Shown: positions 37,490 to 47,511, counted from the stretch's first letter. The stretch: DNA of 64,000 nt from Campylobacter concisus (GCF_003049705.1 NZ_PIRF01000003.1:62001-126000), one strand, 5' to 3'. Numbers and translations: made by a program. The notes: a model not told the origin generated them from the sequence alone.

Positions 37490-39025
37490 ATGTCTGAGAT
37501 GGATTTTGTTGACTGGTCTAGGGCTCAGTTTGCGCTGACTGCCATTTACCACTTTTTGTTTGTCCCACTTACTTTGGGGCTAAGTTTTATCATCGCCATT
37601 ATGGAGACGATATATGTTAAAACCGGCGATAAAGTCTGGCTTGAGATAACGAAATTTTGGCTAAAGCTCTTTGGTATAAATTTCGCTATCGGCGTTGCTA
37701 CTGGCATCATCATGGAGTTTGAGTTTGGTACAAACTGGGCGAATTACAGCTGGTTTGTCGGCGATATCTTCGGTGCTCCTCTTGCGATTGAGGGCTTGCT
37801 CGCATTTTTTATGGAGAGTACATTTTTTGCCATTATGTTTTTTGGCTGGGATAAAGTTAGTAAGAAATTTCACCTATTTTCAACTTGGCTTGTTGCGATC
37901 GGTTCAAATTTAAGCGCGCTTTGGATCTTAATCGCAAATGGCTGGATGCAGTATCCAATAGGCATGAAATTTAACCCAGATACTGCTAGAATGGAGATGG
38001 AGAATTTCTTCGAAGTCGCGCTAAATCCTCTTGGCATTAGCAAATTTTTACACACAGTAACTAGCGGCTACACCATCTCAGCCATCTTTGTGATAGGAAT
38101 TTCTGCTTGGTTTTTAATCAAAAAACGCCACATCTTGCTAGCTAAAAAAAGCATCGTCGTTGCTAGCGCATTTGGACTTATCACTTCGGCATTTTTGTTA
38201 CTTAGTGGCGATGAGAGTGCATATTTTGTAGCTCAAAAGCAGCCTATGAAGCTTGCTGCGATGGAGGGACTTTATAATGGCGAGAAAAACGCTGGTCTAG
38301 TTGCCGCTGGTATTTTAAACCTAGCTAAAAAGCTTGGCGACGAGAGCGATGCCTTTTTGCTTGAGATAAAGGTACCTTACGCACTTGGCATCATGGCAAA
38401 CAGAGAGCTTGACTCATTTACGCCAGGTATAAACGACCTACTTTATGGCAACAGCGAGCGCGGCATAATGAGCGTTGAAGAGAAGATGGCAAAGGGCAAA
38501 GTTGCTATCGAGGCTCTTAAAAACTACAAAGAAGCCAAAAAAGCAAATGACGAGAGCCTAATGAAAACTTCGCTTTCAAATTTAGAAAGCAACCTAAATT
38601 TCTTAGGATATGGCTATCTTAAAGACGCAAAAGAGGCTGTGCCACCAGTTGCGCTTACATTTTATAGCTTCCACATCATGGTCGCACTTGGCACTTACTT
38701 CATAGCTCTTTTTGCTATCACTCTTTATCTAAATCTCTCAAGAAAATATAAATTTGAAAACATAAGAGCGTTTTTGTGGATCTGCCTCTTTACTATACCG
38801 CTTGGCTACATCGCAGCTGAAGCTGGCTGGATAGTAGCAGAGGTCGGTCGTCAGCCATGGGTGATACAAGATCTCATGACCGTTGGCGTTGGAGCTACTA
38901 ATTTAGCAGACTCAAATATCAAAATTTCATTTATATTATTTGCTGTTTTATTTACGGTCTTGCTAATTGCTGAGATCAAAATCATGCTTAAGCAAATAAA
39001 GATAGGATTTAACGACCATGCATAG
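37490..39025 (+). CDS. cydA: Cytochrome bd-type (CioA) quinol oxidase subunit I
   Basis: The haem-bearing subunit of a quinol oxidase with high oxygen affinity, 511 residues and about nine membrane spans. The 'RAQFALTAIYHFLFVPLTLGL' type N-terminus contains the haem ligand His, and 'EFGTNWANYSWFVGDIFGAPL' follows. The quinol loop is the short type seen in CioA. In C. jejuni the equivalent enzyme is cyanide-insensitive (CioAB). It overlaps cydB by 8 bases. Confidence 0.95.
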   Translation: MSEMDFVDWSRAQFALTAIYHFLFVPLTLGLSFIIAIMETIYVKTGDKVWLEITKFWLKLFGINFAIGVATGIIMEFEFGTNWANYSWFVGDIFGAPLAIEGLLAFFMESTFFAIMFFGWDKVSKKFHLFSTWLVAIGSNLSALWILIANGWMQYPIGMKFNPDTARMEMENFFEVALNPLGISKFLHTVTSGYTISAIFVIGISAWFLIKKRHILLAKKSIVVASAFGLITSAFLLLSGDESAYFVAQKQPMKLAAMEGLYNGEKNAGLVAAGILNLAKKLGDESDAFLLEIKVPYALGIMANRELDSFTPGINDLLYGNSERGIMSVEEKMAKGKVAIEALKNYKEAKKANDESLMKTSLSNLESNLNFLGYGYLKDAKEAVPPVALTFYSFHIMVALGTYFIALFAITLYLNLSRKYKFENIRAFLWICLFTIPLGYIAAEAGWIVAEVGRQPWVIQDLMTVGVGATNLADSNIKISFILFAVLFTVLLIAEIKIMLKQIKIGFNDHA

Positions 39026-40142
39026 TTTAAGCTTAGAAAATTTACAAATTTATTGGTGGTTTATAGTTAGCCTTCTTGGCGGACTTTTAGTCTTTATGAT
39101 GTTTGTTCAAGGTGGGCAGTCGCTCATCTTTAGCCTTGGCAAGGACGAGCTTAAAAAAGATATGCTTATAAATTCTATCGGTAGAAAATGGGAGCTTACA
39201 TTTACAACGCTTGTTATGTTTGGCGGCGCATGCTTTGCGGCATTTCCGCTATTTTATGCTACTAGCTTTGGTGGTGCTTACTGGGTTTGGCTGGCTATTT
39301 TATTTTGCTTTATCATCCAAGCTGTAAGCTACGAGTACCGCAAAAAGCCTGATAACTTCTTAGGCGCTAGAACTTATGAAATTTTCCTTTTCATAAATGG
39401 CTCACTTGGCGTTATCCTTATTGGCATGGCGGTTAGTACATTTTTTAGCGGTAGTGCGTTTGTACTAAATGAACACAATTTTGTCGAGTGGAAGACTCCA
39501 TTTCGCGGCCTTGAAGCATTGGCAAATCCTTACTTGTACTTACTTGGCATAGCAATGTTTTTCCTATCTCGCATAGGTGGCTGCTTATATCTTATGAACA
39601 ACATCGCTGATGGCGATTTTATACAAAACGCTAGAAAACAGCTACTTATCAACACCGTGCTATTCTTACCATTTTTCCTAGGCTTTCTTGCGTGGATACT
39701 TACAAAAGATGGCTTTGCATACGACGCAAACGGCGTAGTTAGCCTTATGCCTTACAAATACGCTATAAATTTGATCGAGATGCCTATCGTTGGCATATTG
39801 CTTCTTGTTGGCGTTGTTTTGGTACTTGTTGGAATTTTCCAAGGGGCATTTACAAAAAGTATCCGTGGAATTTTTGCTTACGGCGTTGGCGTAACACTAG
39901 CTGTGACTGCGCTATTTTTGATAACAGGCCTAAATGGCACAGCATTTTATCCATCATTTAGCGACCTTGCTAGCTCGTTAACTATCAAAAATGCAAGCTC
40001 TAGCCACTATACACTTGGAGTTATGGCATATGTTAGCTTGCTAGTACCAGTAGTGCTTGCCTACATCATCGTCGTTTGGCGAGCGATAGATAGCAAGAAG
40101 ATCACGCAAGATGAGATCAAAAACGATCATCACGCATACTAA
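39018..40142 (+). CDS. cydB: Cytochrome bd-type (CioB) quinol oxidase subunit II
   Basis: Membrane subunit pairing with CydA, 374 residues and about eight spans. 'LQIYWWFIVSLLGGLLVFMMFVQGGQ' at the start and 'RIGGCLYLMNNIADGD' are typical. The ATG lies within the cydA end, and a 33-residue membrane-protein ORF follows after nine bases. Confidence 0.95.
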   Translation: MHSLSLENLQIYWWFIVSLLGGLLVFMMFVQGGQSLIFSLGKDELKKDMLINSIGRKWELTFTTLVMFGGACFAAFPLFYATSFGGAYWVWLAILFCFIIQAVSYEYRKKPDNFLGARTYEIFLFINGSLGVILIGMAVSTFFSGSAFVLNEHNFVEWKTPFRGLEALANPYLYLLGIAMFFLSRIGGCLYLMNNIADGDFIQNARKQLLINTVLFLPFFLGFLAWILTKDGFAYDANGVVSLMPYKYAINLIEMPIVGILLLVGVVLVLVGIFQGAFTKSIRGIFAYGVGVTLAVTALFLITGLNGTAFYPSFSDLASSLTIKNASSSHYTLGVMAYVSLLVPVVLAYIIVVWRAIDSKKITQDEIKNDHHAY

Positions 40143-40151
40143 GGATAAAAG

Positions 40152-40253
40152 ATGTTAGAAGCAGGAATTTTTTTGATACTTTGGCCAGTGACATTGTTTG
40201 CTAGCTATAAATTTGTTCTTTTTTCTCTTAAGAAATTTGACGCAAATAACTAA
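40152..40253 (+). CDS. CydX-like 33-residue membrane protein
   Basis: ATG at 40152 with AAGGATAAAAG ribosome site, nine bases after cydB. It encodes 33 residues with one hydrophobic helix (about residues 5-25) and a basic/polar tail (SLKKFDANN). Position and size match the CydX/CbdX class of third subunits needed for bd-oxidase stability, although the sequence does not show the E. coli CydX consensus. It is followed at once by a terminator. Confidence 0.7.
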   Translation: MLEAGIFLILWPVTLFASYKFVLFSLKKFDANN

Positions 40254-40290
40254 AATTTAGGGGCATTTGCTCCTAAATTCTTCTTTTTAT
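40254..40290 (+). terminator. Terminator of the cyd operon
   Basis: An 11-bp stem (AATTTAGGGGC with its complement, one G-U pair, loop ATTT) immediately after the small ORF stop, followed by CTTCTTTTTATTTTT. Confidence 0.8.
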
Positions 40291-40407
40291 TTTTACCCTT
40301 TAAAACAACTCTTTTATAAATTTACTTAAGCCACTTTTCATATAAGCGTTAGTTCTGTGTGAAATTTGGGTAGTAAGATATCATTAAATTTTATTAAAGG
40401 AGCGAAA

Positions 40408-42177
40408 ATGAGCAAGAATTTCTTAGGTTCTGTTGCCCTTGCGGCTGTTTTGGTTAGTGGTCTTAGTATAGGCATCACACCACTAGAGGCTGGAGTCCTG
40501 GCTCATCACGTAAAGGTTCAAGGCGAGCTTGGATCAGTCTTTATAAATCCTTACGACGTATCGCCTCTAACTGCTATCATCGATAGAGCTGGCAAAGACA
40601 TCAGAGATATCCATGTCAAAGTAAAAGGCAAGCCAGATGGCGGCATCGACATCGACTACAACGTCTCAGAGCATGCCCTGCTTACGCATGATGGCGTGCC
40701 TATTTGGGGACTTTATCCTGACTATCTAAACGAGGTCGTGCTTAGTTATACATTTAACGGAGCTAAAAAGATAGAAACGTATAAAATTTACGCCCAGCCT
40801 ATCGTCACATATAGCCGTGATTTTAGATTTTCTCACATGCAAAAGACTCGCATCAAAAAGGTCGATCCTGCCTTTAAAAACAGGCTCTATCTCATAAATA
40901 ACACGATCACAAGCGTCTATAAACCACTTGATTGGAAAAATGGTGGAGCTGCTAGCTGGAACGACTTTACAGAAAACTACATCGTAGATACCAAAGGTGA
41001 GGTTAGATGGTATCTTGACTATCAAAAATTTTACGACCGCAGCGAGCGCAGAGTGATGGATGGAGGCATGATGATGGGCTTTCATCAGCTAAAAAACGGC
41101 GATATCAGCTTTGGCATGGCACAAAGATATCTTAGATATGACCTTATGGGAAAAGAAATTTATAACCGCCCGCTTCCAAGAGGCTACATCGATCTAAGCC
41201 ATGAAGTTATGCCATTAAAGGACGATCACGCACTTCTTAGAGTTGGCAAATACAACTACCACCACAAAGACGGTAAAATTTCTCACACCATAAGAGATCA
41301 CATCATTGAGGTCGATAGCACCGGTAAAGTGGTCGAAGAGTGGGATCTAAATGAAATTTTTGGCAACAACGTCTACCGCAGCAATCTCATAAAAGCGCTT
41401 GATGCAAGAGCTGTTTGCCTAAATATCGATATGGACGCAAAAGAGATCAAGATAAGCGACGATCAGCCATTTGGCGACATCACCTCTACTGGCACAGGTA
41501 GAAACTGGGCTCACGTAAATTCTATCTCATACGATGAGAGCGACGATAGTATCATCCTCTCACTTCGCCACCAAGGTATCGTTAAAATCGGCCGCGATAA
41601 AAAAGTAAAATGGATATTAGCTTCGCCTGAAGGCTGGAGTGAAGAATTTAAAGCCAAAGTGCTAACTCCAGTCGATAGCAAAGGCAATAAGATAAAATGC
41701 GAAAACTCAAAATGCGATGGCGAATTTGACTGGTCATGGACTCAGCACACCGCATGGCTAACGCCAAGATACGACAACAAAGGCAGCATAAAACACCTAA
41801 GCGTCTTTGACAATGGCGATGCAAGGGGCATGGAGCAGCCAGCCTTTAAAGAGGATAAATACTCCCGTGCGGTTGAATATAAGATAGATGAGAAAAGGGG
41901 TACGGTTGAACAAACTTGGCAGTTTGGCAAGGAGCGTGGCTTTGACTTTTATAGCGCAGTTACTAGCAACGTCGAGTGGCAAAAAGATAAAAATACCTAC
42001 TTCATCTCAAGCTCAAATGTAAATTTACTCCGTCCTGACAAGACTATCAAAATGGTCTTAGTTGAGATTGATCCAAAGACAAATGAGATCAAATTTGAGA
42101 TGGATGTGGACTCTGCTTCAAGAGATGATGTCGCTTATAGGGCGATGGTTATTGATCCGGAGGTATTTAGTTATTAG
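40408..42177 (+). CDS. assT: Periplasmic aryl-sulfate sulfotransferase
   Basis: Transfers sulfate between phenolic compounds without PAPS. I start at ATG 40408 (AAAGGAGCGAAA before it), giving 589 residues; the open frame extends 14 codons upstream without a ribosome site. The signal peptide covers about residues 1-28. The catalytic His is H447 in WTQHTAW, and the two cysteines just before it (C431, C436) match the active-site disulfide of E. coli AssT, which needs DsbL/DsbI. No dsb gene is adjacent here. Confidence 0.92.
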   Translation: MSKNFLGSVALAAVLVSGLSIGITPLEAGVLAHHVKVQGELGSVFINPYDVSPLTAIIDRAGKDIRDIHVKVKGKPDGGIDIDYNVSEHALLTHDGVPIWGLYPDYLNEVVLSYTFNGAKKIETYKIYAQPIVTYSRDFRFSHMQKTRIKKVDPAFKNRLYLINNTITSVYKPLDWKNGGAASWNDFTENYIVDTKGEVRWYLDYQKFYDRSERRVMDGGMMMGFHQLKNGDISFGMAQRYLRYDLMGKEIYNRPLPRGYIDLSHEVMPLKDDHALLRVGKYNYHHKDGKISHTIRDHIIEVDSTGKVVEEWDLNEIFGNNVYRSNLIKALDARAVCLNIDMDAKEIKISDDQPFGDITSTGTGRNWAHVNSISYDESDDSIILSLRHQGIVKIGRDKKVKWILASPEGWSEEFKAKVLTPVDSKGNKIKCENSKCDGEFDWSWTQHTAWLTPRYDNKGSIKHLSVFDNGDARGMEQPAFKEDKYSRAVEYKIDEKRGTVEQTWQFGKERGFDFYSAVTSNVEWQKDKNTYFISSSNVNLLRPDKTIKMVLVEIDPKTNEIKFEMDVDSASRDDVAYRAMVIDPEVFSY

Positions 42178-42183
42178 CAGTAT

Positions 42184-42215
42184 CTGGTGTGAGATTTTTC
42201 TCGCACCAGCTTTTA
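42184..42215 (+). terminator. Terminator of assT
   Basis: Ten-pair stem CTGGTGTGAG/CTCGCACCAG (one G-U) with loop ATTTTT, followed by CTTTTAG. It also lies at the end of the convergent small gene. Confidence 0.75.
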
Positions 42216-42563
42216 GTTGTTGTTTTGAAATTTATAGATTGCTTCTTTGATTCTAGTAAGGTTAAAATTTATCGCTCGCTCTAGCTCTGGCAAGTCTATA
42301 TCTTTATCCGCTTCAAATGCTTTTACCATATCGCTTAGCTCTTTTGTTTCATCACTTGCAAGAACTATGCTTTTAAAATTATCATCGTCTATCTGATCAA
42401 ATTTTAAAAAGATCGATGCAAATTTATCTTTCAAAATTTCTTTATTTAGCTTTCTATTTTCCAAAGCTTTCTTTATTCCACCATTTTTATTACAGGTTCT
42501 AAATATCGAATCTATTGTTTCATTCACTTCATCAAGTAAAATTTCTGTTTTTTCACTTTGCAT
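42213..42563 (-). CDS. Hypothetical helical protein
   Basis: A 116-residue soluble, charged, helix-rich protein (MQSEKTEILLDEVNETI at the start). There is no signal, membrane span or metal motif and I recognise no family. The 5' region before the ATG has only a weak ribosome site (AAGAGAGTTTT). It lies convergent to assT. Confidence 0.6.
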   Translation of the reverse strand: MQSEKTEILLDEVNETIDSIFRTCNKNGGIKKALENRKLNKEILKDKFASIFLKFDQIDDDNFKSIVLASDETKELSDMVKAFEADKDIDLPELERAINFNLTRIKEAIYKFQNNN

Positions 42564-42638
42564 ATAAAACTCTCTTAACTATAAATTAAATTTAAAATAA
42601 AAGCTAAATCGCTCTTGTTTTGGAGATTAGAAGTTGTT

Positions 42639-42860
42639 TTACTTCTTCGCGTAAAAAGGAAAAATTAAAGTTGTATTTGTGAAGTTATTTTTATAAAAGT
42701 TTGCGCCAGAATTTAAAATTTTAGTTTGCATTGGCATCACTTTTATGCCCTCTGTTTTTGTGATCATTTTCTCATCCTTGTTAAAAAATTTTATCGCATT
42801 GTATAAATTTTCATAAGTCTTGTAAATTGTACCAAGGTACAATAAAGCCCTATAAATCAA
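42639..42860 (-). CDS. Doubtful small ORF
   Basis: A 73-codon open frame with several internal ATG codons, no good ribosome site and no recognised family. It has some coding look (KTEGIKVMPMQTKIL) but could be chance in A/T-rich DNA or the remnant of a gene. The surrounding region 42564-43085 otherwise holds only spacer and the ilvD promoter region. Confidence 0.3.
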   Translation of the reverse strand: MIYRALLYLGTIYKTYENLYNAIKFFNKDEKMITKTEGIKVMPMQTKILNSGANFYKNNFTNTTLIFPFYAKK

Positions 42861-43085
42861 TATTTATAACACATTGATAATATTTTTACGTTATTATTTT
42901 GTACACTGCTTTGATTAAAATTACCGAAATTTTGTAGCTATTTAGCTCATCCTTTTTGGATAAATTTTAAAAATTTAATGTGTTATTTATGTAATAAAAA
43001 AATTTTCAAATTTGCAAAAATTTTTTAAAATCTTTGATACTTTATATGTGATAAAATCCTCTCAAATTTTAAAAAAGGATCAAAT

Positions 43086-44759
43086 TTGAGAAGCGATATA
43101 ATCAAAAAAGGCTACACAAGAGCCCCACACCGCTCACTTTTACGTGCGACTGGGTTAAAAGATGATGACTTTAATAAACCCTTTATCGGCGTTGCAAACA
43201 GCTTTATAGAGATCATTCCAGGCCACTTTTTCTTAAATAAATATGCGCAAATTTTAAAAGATGAGATTCGCAAAAATGGCTGTATTCCATTTGAGTTTAA
43301 CTGTATCGGTGTGGATGACGGCATCGCGATGGGGCATGGAGGCATGCTATATAGCTTGCCTAGCCGCGAGATCATCGCAAACTCGATCGAAACCGTGATG
43401 AACGCTCACGCACTTGATGCACTTGTTTGTATGCCAAACTGCGACAAGATCGTCCCTGGCATGGTTATGGGTGCTTTAAGGGTCAATGTCCCAACCGTGT
43501 TTGTAAGCGGTGGTCCAATGAAAAAGGGCTACACAAAAGATGGCAAGCCAATTGATCTTGCGACTGCATTTGAGGCGGTTGGTAAATTTGAGACCAAAGA
43601 GATAGATGAGGCTGAGCTAAGAGATATCGAGTGCAACGCATGTCCAAGTGGTGGTAGTTGCAGCGGTATGTTTACAGCAAATTCCATGAACACGCTTTGT
43701 GAAGCGATGGGCATAGCACTCCCTGGCAACGGCACTATCCTAGCGCTAACTCCAGAGCGTGAGGAGCTTATTAGACAGGCTGCTCGTAGAATCTGTGAGA
43801 TCGCACTTGATGAGAAATTTAAGATAAGAAACATACTAAATGAAAAGGCGATCCGCAACGCACTTGTCGTTGATATGGCGATGGGCGGCAGCAGCAACAC
43901 CGTCCTTCACATGCTAGCCATCTCAAGAGAGGCTGGCGTAAATTTAGACATCAAAGAGCTAAATAAAATCAGTCAAAACATCGCTCACATCGCTAAGATC
44001 AGCCCAAGCTTACCAAATGTGCATATGGAGGATATCGGCAGAGCTGGTGGTATGAATGCGGTGATAAAAGAAATTTCACGTAGAGATAATGGCATGCTAA
44101 ATTTAGACAATCTCACAGTTAGTGGCGAAACTCTAGGAGAGCGCGTAAAGGTAAGTGTCATCAAAGATGAAAGCATTATCCACAAAGTAGAAAACGCCTA
44201 TTCACAAGTTGGCGGACTTGCCATTTTGTTTGGAAATTTAGCTGAGCAAGGCTGTGTCATCAAGACAGCTGGCATCGTTGGTGAGCGTAAATTTAGCGGA
44301 AAAGCGGTCTGCTTTAACTCACAAGATGAAGCGATAGCTGGTATCTCAAGCGGTAAAGTAGATAAAGGCGATGTCGTCGTCATCCGCTACGAAGGCCCAC
44401 GCGGAGGCCCTGGCATGCAAGAGATGCTAAGCCCTACTTCACTCATCATGGGACGAGGCCTTGGTGCAGACGTGGCGCTCATCACAGATGGTCGCTTTAG
44501 CGGGGCGACAAGGGGTCTAAGTATCGGTCACGTAAGCCCAGAAGCAGCTGAAGGCGGCATGATAGGCTTGCTAAAAGATGGCGATATCATCGATATAGAC
44601 GTCGATAAATACGAGATAAACGTTCGCCTAAGCGAAGCCGAGATCGCAAAGAGAAGAGCAGAATTTAAGCCAGTTGATAAACCGCTAACCTCTCGCTGGC
44701 TAAGGCAATACCGCAAACTAGTCACAAACGCAAGCAACGGAGCAGTGCTAGAAGCATAA
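43086..44759 (+). CDS. ilvD: Dihydroxy-acid dehydratase
   Basis: An Fe-S enzyme of valine and isoleucine synthesis, 557 residues. Cluster cysteines are visible in [11 protein letters not shown] and [20 protein letters not shown]. The start is TTG at 43086 behind AAAAAGGAT, beginning R-S-D-I-I-K-K-G-Y. In C. jejuni ilvD also lies near rnhB and the rubrerythrin rrc, so the region is partly syntenic. Confidence 0.96.
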   Translation: MRSDIIKKGYTRAPHRSLLRATGLKDDDFNKPFIGVANSFIEIIPGHFFLNKYAQILKDEIRKNGCIPFEFNCIGVDDGIAMGHGGMLYSLPSREIIANSIETVMNAHALDALVCMPNCDKIVPGMVMGALRVNVPTVFVSGGPMKKGYTKDGKPIDLATAFEAVGKFETKEIDEAELRDIECNACPSGGSCSGMFTANSMNTLCEAMGIALPGNGTILALTPEREELIRQAARRICEIALDEKFKIRNILNEKAIRNALVVDMAMGGSSNTVLHMLAISREAGVNLDIKELNKISQNIAHIAKISPSLPNVHMEDIGRAGGMNAVIKEISRRDNGMLNLDNLTVSGETLGERVKVSVIKDESIIHKVENAYSQVGGLAILFGNLAEQGCVIKTAGIVGERKFSGKAVCFNSQDEAIAGISSGKVDKGDVVVIRYEGPRGGPGMQEMLSPTSLIMGRGLGADVALITDGRFSGATRGLSIGHVSPEAAEGGMIGLLKDGDIIDIDVDKYEINVRLSEAEIAKRRAEFKPVDKPLTSRWLRQYRKLVTNASNGAVLEA

Positions 44760-44839
44760 AAAATTTATTACAAAAGCAAGGAGTAGTCTCTTTGCTTTTG
44801 TAAAAATATAAAAATTTCTTCATTTTTTAAGGATACTAA

Positions 44840-46408
44840 ATGCAACAAGATTTCTATTTTTATGCTGCCATATTTTTAGGAGTACTATTTTTGATTGCGA
44901 TATTTGTCATCTATTCATTTAATAGAGACAAACTCGAGCTAAAGCGAAATTTGGCGCAAAAAGAGCAAGAAAATTTTGAAATTTCATCAAATCTAACAAA
45001 TTTAGTATCTAAAAATAGTGAAAATCTGCAGCTAATCAGTGAGCAAAAAGCAAGGCTTATATCAAATCACGAGCGAATAGACGAACTCATCAGTGAGATC
45101 GATGCGCTAAAAACCAAAATAGCACAAAAAGACGAAGCTGAAGATGCGATGGAGCGCGTGATAAACGAGCTTAAAGAGAGTATCGGTACAGCAAATGAAA
45201 GGGCCAAGAATAACGAGGCAAATTTTACTGCAACACTAGCTGAACTAAATCAAAATAAAAATGCTTTAGCTGAAGCAAATGAGAGAGAAAATAGATTAAA
45301 ACGTGATATGGCTGTGCTTAGAAATGAAATAGAAGCAAAAGAAAATAGCCTAAAAGAGCAAGAGGCAAATTTATTAAAAGTAAAAAATGAGTTAAATTTG
45401 GAATTTTCTAATCTTGCAAATAAAATATTTGAAGAAAAAAGTGCAAATTTCACACAAAATAGCCAAAATTCTTTAGATCTTTTACTAAAGCCGCTAAAGG
45501 AGCAAATTTCAACCTTTCAAGAGCGCGTAAATGCAGTCCACGACGAATCAGTTAAAGGCATGAGCGCGCTAGGAACGCAGATTAAGCACATAAGTGAAAT
45601 TGGTATCTCAATGTCAAAAGAGGCAAACTCACTAGCCACTGCATTAAAAGGTAGCAATAAAACACTTGGAAACTGGGGTGAAATACAGCTTGAACGCACA
45701 TTTGAGGCTTCTGGACTTGTAAAAGATGAGCATTACTTGACGCAACAAAATTTCAAAAACGAAGAAGGCAAACGTCTTATTCCTGATTTTATAGTAAAGA
45801 TACCAGATGGTAAGCATCTAATAGTTGATTCCAAAGTCTCACTTATAGCTTACGAAAAGGCTATCACAGCCAGCAATGAGGAGGAGCTAAATTTAGCATT
45901 GAAAGAGCATATTGCTTCTATGAAAAATCACATAGATGGCTTAAATAGTAAAAATTACGGCGAGATCGTACCTGATAGCCCTGATTTTGTATTGATGTTT
46001 ATACCAATTGAGCCGGCATATATCGAGGCTATGAAATTTGATAGTTCACTTTTTGACTACGCATTTCAAAAGCGCGTAATACTAGTATCTCACACTACGC
46101 TTATGCCTATTCTTCGTACAGTGGCAAATTTATGGCGCATAGAGCGTGGCAATGAAGAGGCCAAAAATATCGTAAAGAGTGCGATTAAAATTTATGATAA
46201 AGTCCGCAATGTGGCCGAGCACATGAATAGACTTAGCAATACACTAAATACTGCAAATAAACACTTTAACGCCCTTGCATCAAGTTTTAGTGGTAGAGAT
46301 GGTCTTGTTAGTAGGCTTGAAAATTTTAAACGCTTGTCTCCAGATGAGCAAAAAGATATAGAAGTAAAAGAGATCGGCGTAAATAACGAATTAGAAAAAG
46401 AGGAGTAG
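44840..46408 (+). CDS. rmuC: RmuC family DNA recombination protein
   Basis: A 522-residue protein with one N-terminal membrane helix (about 6-25), a long coiled coil (about 30-190) and the RmuC nuclease-like core (GNWGEIQLERTFEASGL, then LIVDSKVSLIAYEKA). E. coli RmuC limits inversion between short repeats. Downstream lies a shared terminator. Confidence 0.92.
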   Translation: MQQDFYFYAAIFLGVLFLIAIFVIYSFNRDKLELKRNLAQKEQENFEISSNLTNLVSKNSENLQLISEQKARLISNHERIDELISEIDALKTKIAQKDEAEDAMERVINELKESIGTANERAKNNEANFTATLAELNQNKNALAEANERENRLKRDMAVLRNEIEAKENSLKEQEANLLKVKNELNLEFSNLANKIFEEKSANFTQNSQNSLDLLLKPLKEQISTFQERVNAVHDESVKGMSALGTQIKHISEIGISMSKEANSLATALKGSNKTLGNWGEIQLERTFEASGLVKDEHYLTQQNFKNEEGKRLIPDFIVKIPDGKHLIVDSKVSLIAYEKAITASNEEELNLALKEHIASMKNHIDGLNSKNYGEIVPDSPDFVLMFIPIEPAYIEAMKFDSSLFDYAFQKRVILVSHTTLMPILRTVANLWRIERGNEEAKNIVKSAIKIYDKVRNVAEHMNRLSNTLNTANKHFNALASSFSGRDGLVSRLENFKRLSPDEQKDIEVKEIGVNNELEKEE

Positions 46409-46410
46409 GA

Positions 46411-46433
46411 TATGGCTAGAAAAACTAGCCATA
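46411..46433. terminator. Bidirectional terminator rmuC / DUF5339 gene
   Basis: Perfect 9-bp stem TATGGCTAG/CTAGCCATA with A5 loop between convergent genes; T/A-rich flanks on both sides. Confidence 0.7.
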
Positions 46434-46437
46434 AAAT

Positions 46438-46728
46438 TTATTTTAAAAGACCTTGTTTTTTCATTTGTTCCATTACTTGAGCAAACATCTCTTTAGCTTG
46501 TTTGCAAGTAGCGTCTTGTTGCTCTTTTGGTAAAGAAGCTAGTTGATCCATTGATTGTTTCTTTTGATCTTCATAAATTTTTACTTGTTGCTCTTGACCA
46601 GCTTTTTTGTAAGCTTCAACCATCTTATCGATGTCTGAGAAGTATGATTTGCAAGTATCTGTAAGATCTGCAGCGTTTAGGCTTAGTGCAAAGCCAAGAG
46701 TAGCTAAAACTAAAAGTGATTTTTTCAT
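46438..46728 (-). CDS. DUF5339 periplasmic protein
   Basis: A 96-residue exported helical protein (signal peptide 1-19, cleaved after NAA). Two cysteines (C26, C74) could form a disulfide. The pattern 'DLTDTCKSYFSDIDKMVEAY' and 'QQDATCKQAKEMFAQVMEQM' fits DUF5339, found in campylobacters, with no known function. AAGGAG ribosome site. Confidence 0.8.
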   Translation of the reverse strand: MKKSLLVLATLGFALSLNAADLTDTCKSYFSDIDKMVEAYKKAGQEQQVKIYEDQKKQSMDQLASLPKEQQDATCKQAKEMFAQVMEQMKKQGLLK

Positions 46729-46795
46729 CTCTTTCTCCTTGTGAAAATTTGAAAGGATTGTATCATTTTTATAATATTTTATAACTTAAATTAAT

Positions 46796-46817
46796 AGTCA
46801 AGGCAAACACCTTGGCT
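46796..46817 (-). terminator. Possible terminator after the rubrerythrin gene
   Basis: An 8-pair stem (one G-U) with a six-base loop lies beyond the rubrerythrin stop; the downstream tract is A/T-rich without a continuous U-run. Confidence 0.4.
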
Positions 46818-46829
46818 ATTTTTGGCTTT

Positions 46830-47474
46830 TTAGCCTAGAAATTCGCGTTTAAAATACTCTTTTGGAGCTTTGCAAAGTGGGCAAGCGCCTGGAGCTTTTT
46901 TACCTCTGTGAACGTGTCCGCACACTTCACAAACCCAGATATCTTCCTCGTCGCTCTCAAAAAAGCCCTCTTCATCAAGCATCTTTTTAAGCTCTAGATA
47001 CTCTCTTTCATGCTCAACCTCAACCTTACCGATCGCGTTAAATAGCCTCTCAACATCTCTTAGCTCTTCTTCTTTTGCGATCTTTGCAAAGTCTGGATAC
47101 ATCGTAGTATGCTCGTAGTTTTCGCCAGCTGCCGCATCAAGTAAATTTTTATCCATCTTGTCAATTGGATCGTTCATTAGCTCGTGATATTTTTTAAACT
47201 CAGCTCTTGCGTGCCATTTTTCATTTTCAGCTGCCTCGTAAAAGTGTCTAGCTATCGCGTGATAGCCTGCTTCTTTGGCTAGATCGCCGTAAAGCTCATA
47301 CTTGTTTCTAGCTTGTGACTCGCCAGCAAATGCCTTCATCAAATTTACCGCTGTTAAATTTTCAGTCACACATTTCATCTCTTCGCCGCAACAGGTTAGT
47401 GTACCGCCGCCAACCTTTTGCACCTCGATCTCGTTGCCGCATTTTTCGCATTTGTATGTTTCGTACTGTCTCAT
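46830..47474 (-). CDS. rrc: Rubrerythrin with N-terminal desulforedoxin-like domain
   Basis: A non-haem iron peroxidase of 214 residues. The N-terminus has a desulforedoxin-like centre (C9-x2-C12 ... C28-C29), then the di-iron rubrerythrin four-helix domain (AFAGESQARNKYELY), then a C-terminal rubredoxin (CEVCGHVH ... CPLCKAP). This three-part layout equals C. jejuni Rrc (Cj0012c), which reduces hydrogen peroxide. The chosen ATG at 47474 has AGGAG; the open frame starts 14 codons earlier without support. Confidence 0.93.
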   Translation of the reverse strand: MRQYETYKCEKCGNEIEVQKVGGGTLTCCGEEMKCVTENLTAVNLMKAFAGESQARNKYELYGDLAKEAGYHAIARHFYEAAENEKWHARAEFKKYHELMNDPIDKMDKNLLDAAAGENYEHTTMYPDFAKIAKEEELRDVERLFNAIGKVEVEHEREYLELKKMLDEEGFFESDEEDIWVCEVCGHVHRGKKAPGACPLCKAPKEYFKREFLG

Positions 47475-47505
47475 TTTGACTCCTATTTTGATAAATTTTG
47501 ATTGG

Positions 47506-47511
47506 ATTATA
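47506..47511 (-). promoter_or_regulatory. -10 box for the rubrerythrin gene
   Basis: TATAAT on the minus strand 32 bases before the rubrerythrin ATG. The upstream region is palindrome-rich A/T sequence in which a PerR or Fur site is possible but not identifiable by eye. Confidence 0.5.

Noticed and set aside
42639..42860. 73-codon ORF as a toxin or antitoxin
   Set aside because: No partner gene, no family pattern and no ribosome site; kept only as a doubtful ORF.
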